Positions 63,858-64,000 of a DNA stretch of 64,000 bases are shown one piece after another. A model generated the notes under the pieces. The model did not search any database. It was not told the DNA's origin and was given only the letters and a program-made list of their open reading frames with translations. Both the position numbers and the translations under genes were made by a program. The stretch is from Cavia porcellus (taxonomy: Eukaryota; Chordata; Mammalia; Rodentia; Caviidae), in NCBI RefSeq assembly GCF_034190915.1, contig NW_026947514.1, positions 744,001 through 808,000 on the forward strand. The letters run 5' to 3'. The stretch's first letter is position 1. Each line of letters starts with the position of its first letter.

Positions 63858-64000
63858 CTGTGAGGAAGAAACACCAGGCTGTCAGTCCTGGAAGGATATG
63901 GGGCCACTTGTCTCTTTTCAAAGTGAAGGCAGAGGACCCCAATTCATCTACCACTGAGTTCTTCGGACAACCCACAGACCAAGTACAGCACCTGGACTCT

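Overview
This is a stretch of mammalian nuclear chromosome with interrupted genes, GT-AG introns, CpG islands, polyadenylation signals and interspersed repeats. No bacterial, phage or organelle content was seen. The repeats are 7SL-derived B1 elements, tRNA-derived ID-like SINEs and composite B1+ID dimers, which point to a rodent. The exact ID subfamily makes me suspect Castorimorpha (beaver or kangaroo-rat lineage), but that is a low-confidence guess from memory.

The gene order matches human 14q32.33 in reverse: CEP170B (minus), ZBTB42 (minus), AKT1 (plus), SIVA1 (minus). Positions 1-16,300 hold the 5' two thirds of CEP170B: a noncoding first exon in a CpG island and eleven coding exons. The last of these runs off the left edge, so 1,207 codons are visible. 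One CEP170B intron (6995-7347) has AT-AC ends and looks like a minor-spliceosome (U12) intron. Positions 16,800-35,560 are intergenic and repeat-rich. They include an old plus-strand LINE-1 (about 19,850-24,880) broken by at least seven later insertions, an orphan CpG island (about 27,070-28,250) and a possible solo LTR (about 28,500-28,995). ZBTB42 is a single coding exon at 37,270-38,520 with its own CpG island.

AKT1 starts in a CpG island near 42.2 kb and ends at a polyadenylation signal at 58,676. I can assemble all 13 coding exons. They total 1,443 nt, which is 480 residues plus stop, exactly the human length. Position 17 (E), the T308 activation loop and the S473 hydrophobic motif are intact. 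SIVA1 lies tail-to-tail with AKT1. Only its last two coding exons are in the window, and they encode the cysteine-rich C-terminus.

The genes form no operon-like system. AKT1 is the growth and survival kinase, SIVA1 a pro-apoptotic adaptor, ZBTB42 a transcriptional repressor and CEP170B a centrosome/microtubule protein; they are neighbours by ancient synteny. I found no convincing undescribed biological system. The observations most worth following are the AT-AC intron inside the CEP170B FHA domain, the orphan CpG island, the recent ID-SINE insertions with intact target-site duplications, and a long upstream reading frame in the AKT1 leader.
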